Assembly (NCBI GenBank): GCA_020284085.1
Contig: JACEVL010000045.1
Location: forward strand, 2,997,429-3,061,428
Source: Aporrectodea caliginosa
Taxonomy: Eukaryota; Annelida; Clitellata; Crassiclitellata; Lumbricidae
Reading direction: 5' to 3'
DNA: 64,000 bases
The notes below the pieces were generated by a model that made no database searches, was not told where the DNA came from, and saw only the letters and a list, made by a program, of their open reading frames with translations. Positions 60,406 to 64,000 of this stretch are shown here, one piece after another (positions within the stretch are counted from its first letter, which is position 1; each line of letters starts with the position of its first letter). Made by a program: the position numbers and the translations under genes.

Positions 60406-60450
60406 AAGACAAACAGACAGACAGAGAGGGAGATAGATAGATAGAGAAAA
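59766..60450. repeat. Compound low-complexity region
   Basis: CCG run at 59775-59800; GTGTCT/TCTGTG-rich stretch at 59866-59930; GGA/GGAGGA purine tract at 60110-60160; GA and GACA repeats at 60200-60450. The open frames here derive from these tracts. Confidence 0.75.
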
Positions 60451-60702
60451 GGAAAGGAGATTGGGAGAAACGGACGGACTAAACGATGGAGGGGCGGAAT
60501 AATCTAGCGAGTAATGAGAGAATTAAAAAGACTTAGTGAGTTGAGTTAGAAAGGAAAGCAGGTCGACCAGCAGAATACGATGGATGGCTGGAGAGAAATA
60601 ACCAAAGGAGAACAGAAAGGATTAAGGAACGGATTAGATGAGTGACCGGTTGAGAGGAGAGCAACTAAGAGTCTCATTTACTTGATACAAATGCTAACAA
60701 TG

Positions 60703-60731
60703 CATTGTTCACTGAACATTAGTGAACAATG
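60703..60731. repeat. 11-bp inverted repeat
   Basis: CATTGTTCACT (60703-60713) and AGTGAACAATG (60721-60731) are perfect reverse complements with a 7-nt loop. No repeat context or gene is attached. Confidence 0.8.
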
Positions 60732-61284
60732 TTGTTATAGTGAACTTTCGAAAGACTGCACAAACCAATCGATTGTTTCAGACTAAAACGGACAGAATAC
60801 TCCGGAAGTTCATTGCGCCATCTGCCGACTGTAGATCAAATTCAGAAAGATGCTTCAAGTTTCGGTCAATAACTGTTTTTTCCATCACCAAGCTGTCTTC
60901 ATTTTGAAGAAAATCTTTTAATCTTAAGTGTGCTCTTTTAAGGAAGCATTCCCAGCAAAAGCCTCCCGAATCCAAAGCGGAAACTATAGGAGACGCTCAT
61001 TTGACACTCAAAGGCTCTAGAAGCGACATTAGATGTATATAATGTCTTTGATAATTGCCATGTACTTCACTTACACAATTAATAAACTCAAATGCTGGGT
61101 GACAGTTGCAAGTGCGCGCGGACAACGGAGTCCTTCTGGTTTTCCCCCGCATTACAGTTACATTTACAACTTCAGGGTCGTTACAGGGAGTCCGCTCAAC
61201 TGGCTCGAACCTTCAATCGTCGGATAACAGACATCGCGCACTTCCGAACAGACAGAGTGTAGCGTAACGTTAGCTTATAGAATC
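60732..61284. other. No recognisable feature
   Basis: Ordinary sequence with nothing supportable. Confidence 0.35.
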
Positions 61285-61489
61285 TAGCAACTGTATTTTG
61301 ATAATGCCCTCCTTCCAGAATTCAGAAGCGCACATGACCATACGACAGTCATCGTTGGCGCTGAGCAATTGTGAGTGAAAGACTCAAGGTCCCTTCACAG
61401 AAGCTGCTTCAGGTGAGGCTCGAACCCGTACTCTACACGTTGCAGGCCGAACGCTCAAACCTATCGGCCATCGTACCACACCTAGCAAT
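61285..61489 (-). mobile_element. tRNA-derived SINE, family B, copy 4 (best preserved head)
   Basis: On the - strand: box A-like TGGCCGATAGGTTTGAGCG, box B GGGTTCGAGCC, then a body with GAAGCAGCTTCTGTGAAGGG and CTGAATTCTGGAAGGAGGGC. It is the clearest tRNA-like head in the family and directly abuts the hAT-like element at 61498. Confidence 0.75.
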
Positions 61490-61497
61490 GCTAGGTT

Positions 61498-61793
61498 CAG
61501 TGGCGTAACTAGGGGTTCGTGCGCCCGGGGGCAAGAATTTCCTGAAAATTTCCATTTTTAAGTTCCGCCAAAATTTCTAATGACCTTATGACCTTTTTTT
61601 TGCTTTCCCGTCTTTTTTTCCAGAAGAAAGTTGTCAGAAGCCTATCATTTTGCCCCCCGCGCCCCCCGTGCAAGACTCATGTTTTTAACTATTCGTGCCT
61701 GATTTCTTTCACAAAAAATTGTCAGAAGCCTCATTTTGCACCCCCGTCCTGCGCCCGGGGCGGCCGCCCCTCTGCCCCCTCGTTACGCCACTG
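61498..61793. mobile_element. hAT-like MITE, 296 bp, with perfect 8-bp target duplication
   Basis: Terminal inverted repeats CAGTGGCGTAACTAGGG and CCCTCGTTACGCCACTG (16/17). Identical flanking octamers GCTAGGTT at 61490-61497 and 61794-61801. GC-rich sub-ends contain GCGCCCGGGG. The core holds an internal near-duplication around TTGTCAGAAGCC (about 61630 and 61720). No coding capacity. The intact duplication suggests it is the youngest DNA element in the window. Confidence 0.9.
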
Positions 61794-61801
61794 GCTAGGT
61801 T

Positions 61802-62480
<679 letters not shown>

Positions 62481-62773
62481 GAGCCTATACGTGTCGGTCA
62501 ACGGTACACTGGGATCTTTTAATGGCAAACACAAAGATATCAGCGGACGCAAAAGACGATCTGTCGTCGATCCGGATGACATTGCGCCGGTCAGCTTTAT
62601 TGGATGCGCTGAGTAGTTTCCAGATGAAAGGAACGGTCAACTGGTCAGTGGCTCGATGACCAACTAATTGAACAGACGACTGACCACGTGACAACCAGCG
62701 CAAGTGACCGACATCGAACGACGAGGGACGAATCCGTTGAACTTCGAACGTAAGCCCTGACTGTCTCACTCAC

Positions 62774-62898
62774 TTCTCCTCCTCCTTCTTCTCCTGCTCC
62801 TCCTCCTCTTCCTCCTCCTCCTCCTCCTCCTCGGTTGCTCATGTTCATGTTGTTCATGTTGTTCATGTTGTTCGTATCGATGGCTCGACTCAGAACGC
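62774..62898 (-). CDS. Candidate low-complexity exon (Asn/Met then Gly/Glu)
   Basis: 125 bp on the - strand between a good acceptor (GATGTTTTCAG at 62899-62909) and a good donor (GTGAGT at 62768-62773). It is open in one frame: VLSRAIDTNNMNNMNNMNMS then NRGGGG with a Gly/Glu run. The phase is 1 in and 0 out. The acceptor just before the open frame of IRF exon 1 (GCGCAG at 53942-53947) is also phase 0, so this could be an upstream exon of the IRF gene, but the 9-bp GTTCATGTT and GAG repeats could also create such a frame by chance. I recognise no domain. Confidence 0.25.
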
Positions 62899-63149
62899 CT
62901 GAAAACATCACGCAGATCATTATTATAATAACAAAATAAACGGCCTTGAAACCAAAGTAAGAAACACTGAGCTAAGAAAAGCGACAGTGTTTAAGTCAAA
63001 TGGATGTCAGTCGTCGCGTGTCCATAATTACTTCTAGGATTCCTATTATAATTAACAAAGGACTCTATTACAACACGTTTCTCTGACTGGAATCAAGAGT
63101 CCATCATCCGCAGCCTCTGGGTGTGCTTCTGGACGGAGACCATCAATGG
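62899..63149. other. No recognisable feature
   Basis: Short unannotated stretch. Confidence 0.35.
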
Positions 63150-63527
63150 TGAACCATTTATGGAGATTCTGTTTCTCCCAGTTGCACCAGATACGGGTCT
63201 ATTCAACTCTGTTGGCCCTTTGCTCTGGAACGATCTACCTTCTATAATTCGCTCTAAGATCTTAACTGGTGGTACTTCTGTTTCTGCACGTACTCTTAAG
63301 ACGTTACTCTCGAGGCTTTCGCACTGGAAGCGCCTATGATTAGGTCGTACTGTGAGAGGCGCTTTAGAAATCTGTAAATACAATACAATACAATACAATA
63401 CAATACAATACAATACAATACAATACAATACAATACAATACAATACAATACAATACAATACAATACAATACAATACAATACAATACAATACAATACAATG
63501 TAATGCAATACAATACAATACAATACA
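63150..63527 (+). mobile_element. LINE 3' end with long (ATACA)n tail
   Basis: The translation has PDTGLFNSVGPLLWNDLPSI, IRSKILTGGTSVSARTLKTL and LSRLSHWKRL, the LINE C-terminus. GTGAGAGGCGCTTTAGAAAT and about 30 ATACA units follow (63378-63527), interrupted once by ATGTAATGC. Same family as 22325-22835 and 32290-32540. Confidence 0.8.
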
Positions 63528-63654
63528 TGACTCAATCTGTCGTTCCGTGCAGCAGCGACCCTCGTCCACTCATTCATCATGACGAGCTTGGACTATAATT
63601 GCAATTCTGTCCTTCCTGGCCTGCCAAAGTTCAGGCTGCGCGATATCTAGCCCA

Positions 63655-63900
63655 TCCAAGCCATAGCCAAGAAGCCCAAATATTTGCATAGCCTATAATT
63701 GAATATATGCGAGATATGCTACACTGGCTTCCTATTGCTGTTAAGACCATCATGCTGACATGTGCCTCAATTGTTGACGCTGCTTCGACATACTTCAGGG
63801 AGCTCTGTGTTCCAGTCGTGAGTCAGCTGAGTCGCTTATCGTTTTCCTTACTACGATCACCGACCCAGCTCCGAAAACTCGAGACAATCGAAGAATGACG
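63655..63900 (+). mobile_element. L2/CR1-like LINE C-terminal fragment
   Basis: The translation MRDMLHWLPIAVKTIMLTCA, then STYFRELCVPV and SFSLLRSPTQL, follows the xDxLHWLP...YLxEL...LRS pattern. It runs close to the window edge with no visible tail. Confidence 0.6.
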
Positions 63901-64000
63901 AGATGACTAACTTCGAACGAGTTCAGCTTCTGCTGTTGCTATGGCGACGTTGTTTTCAGCAACCAGCGTGTACTTGCGGAAGCTGGATGGTTCGATTCGA

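Overview
This is nuclear DNA from an animal, probably an invertebrate. It has spliced genes with canonical GT/AG junctions, long introns, AT-rich non-coding sequence, abundant microsatellites, and decayed LINEs, SINEs, hAT-like and Helitron-like elements. I see no bacterial operons, CRISPR arrays or rRNA. I cannot name the species. The octamer TAGGCCTA is strikingly over-represented (19 exact copies), which may help place it.

Only two protein-coding genes can be supported well. At the left end (1512-2423, + strand) is one open exon for a 303-residue protein. It has a glycine tract, an acidic tract and a C-terminal segment that I recognise as the GRIN/GPRIN C-terminal domain. Across the right half, on the - strand, lies an interferon-regulatory-factor gene of the IRF1/2 type in three coding exons: 53599-53896, 41018-41191 and 34709-35223. 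Splice phases agree at both junctions. The six tryptophans of the DNA-binding domain are kept, but the asparagine of the recognition helix is arginine here. The predicted protein is about 328 residues, the size of IRF1/IRF2. A further low-complexity - strand exon candidate sits at 62774-62898.

The rest is repeat-rich intergenic and intronic DNA. About a dozen fragments of L2/CR1-like LINEs are present (16.9-17.9, 22.3-22.8, 26.8, 29.2-29.7, 32.3-32.5, 33.7-34.6, 36.1-36.6, 43.6-43.9, 45.9-47.1, 49.4, 50.4-51.5, 51.6-52.0, 63.1-63.9 kb), plus an RT fragment of another LINE type at 37.7-38.1 kb. Several LINE 3' ends finish in their own short tandem repeat, and these tails appear to seed microsatellites. 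At least four tRNA-derived or tailed SINE-like families can be defined by comparing copies within the window. The block 25.1-27.7 kb is a 220-bp tandem repeat split by a 641-bp Helitron-like element and by a 1035-bp hAT-like element that itself holds a LINE fragment. Two more hAT-like elements lie at 18290-18883 and 61498-61793, the latter with a perfect 8-bp target duplication.

The genes do not form a pathway cluster. The most interesting material is the divergent IRF, the nested transposon/satellite block, the palindromic octamer and the repeat families defined here. I found no multi-gene novel system.
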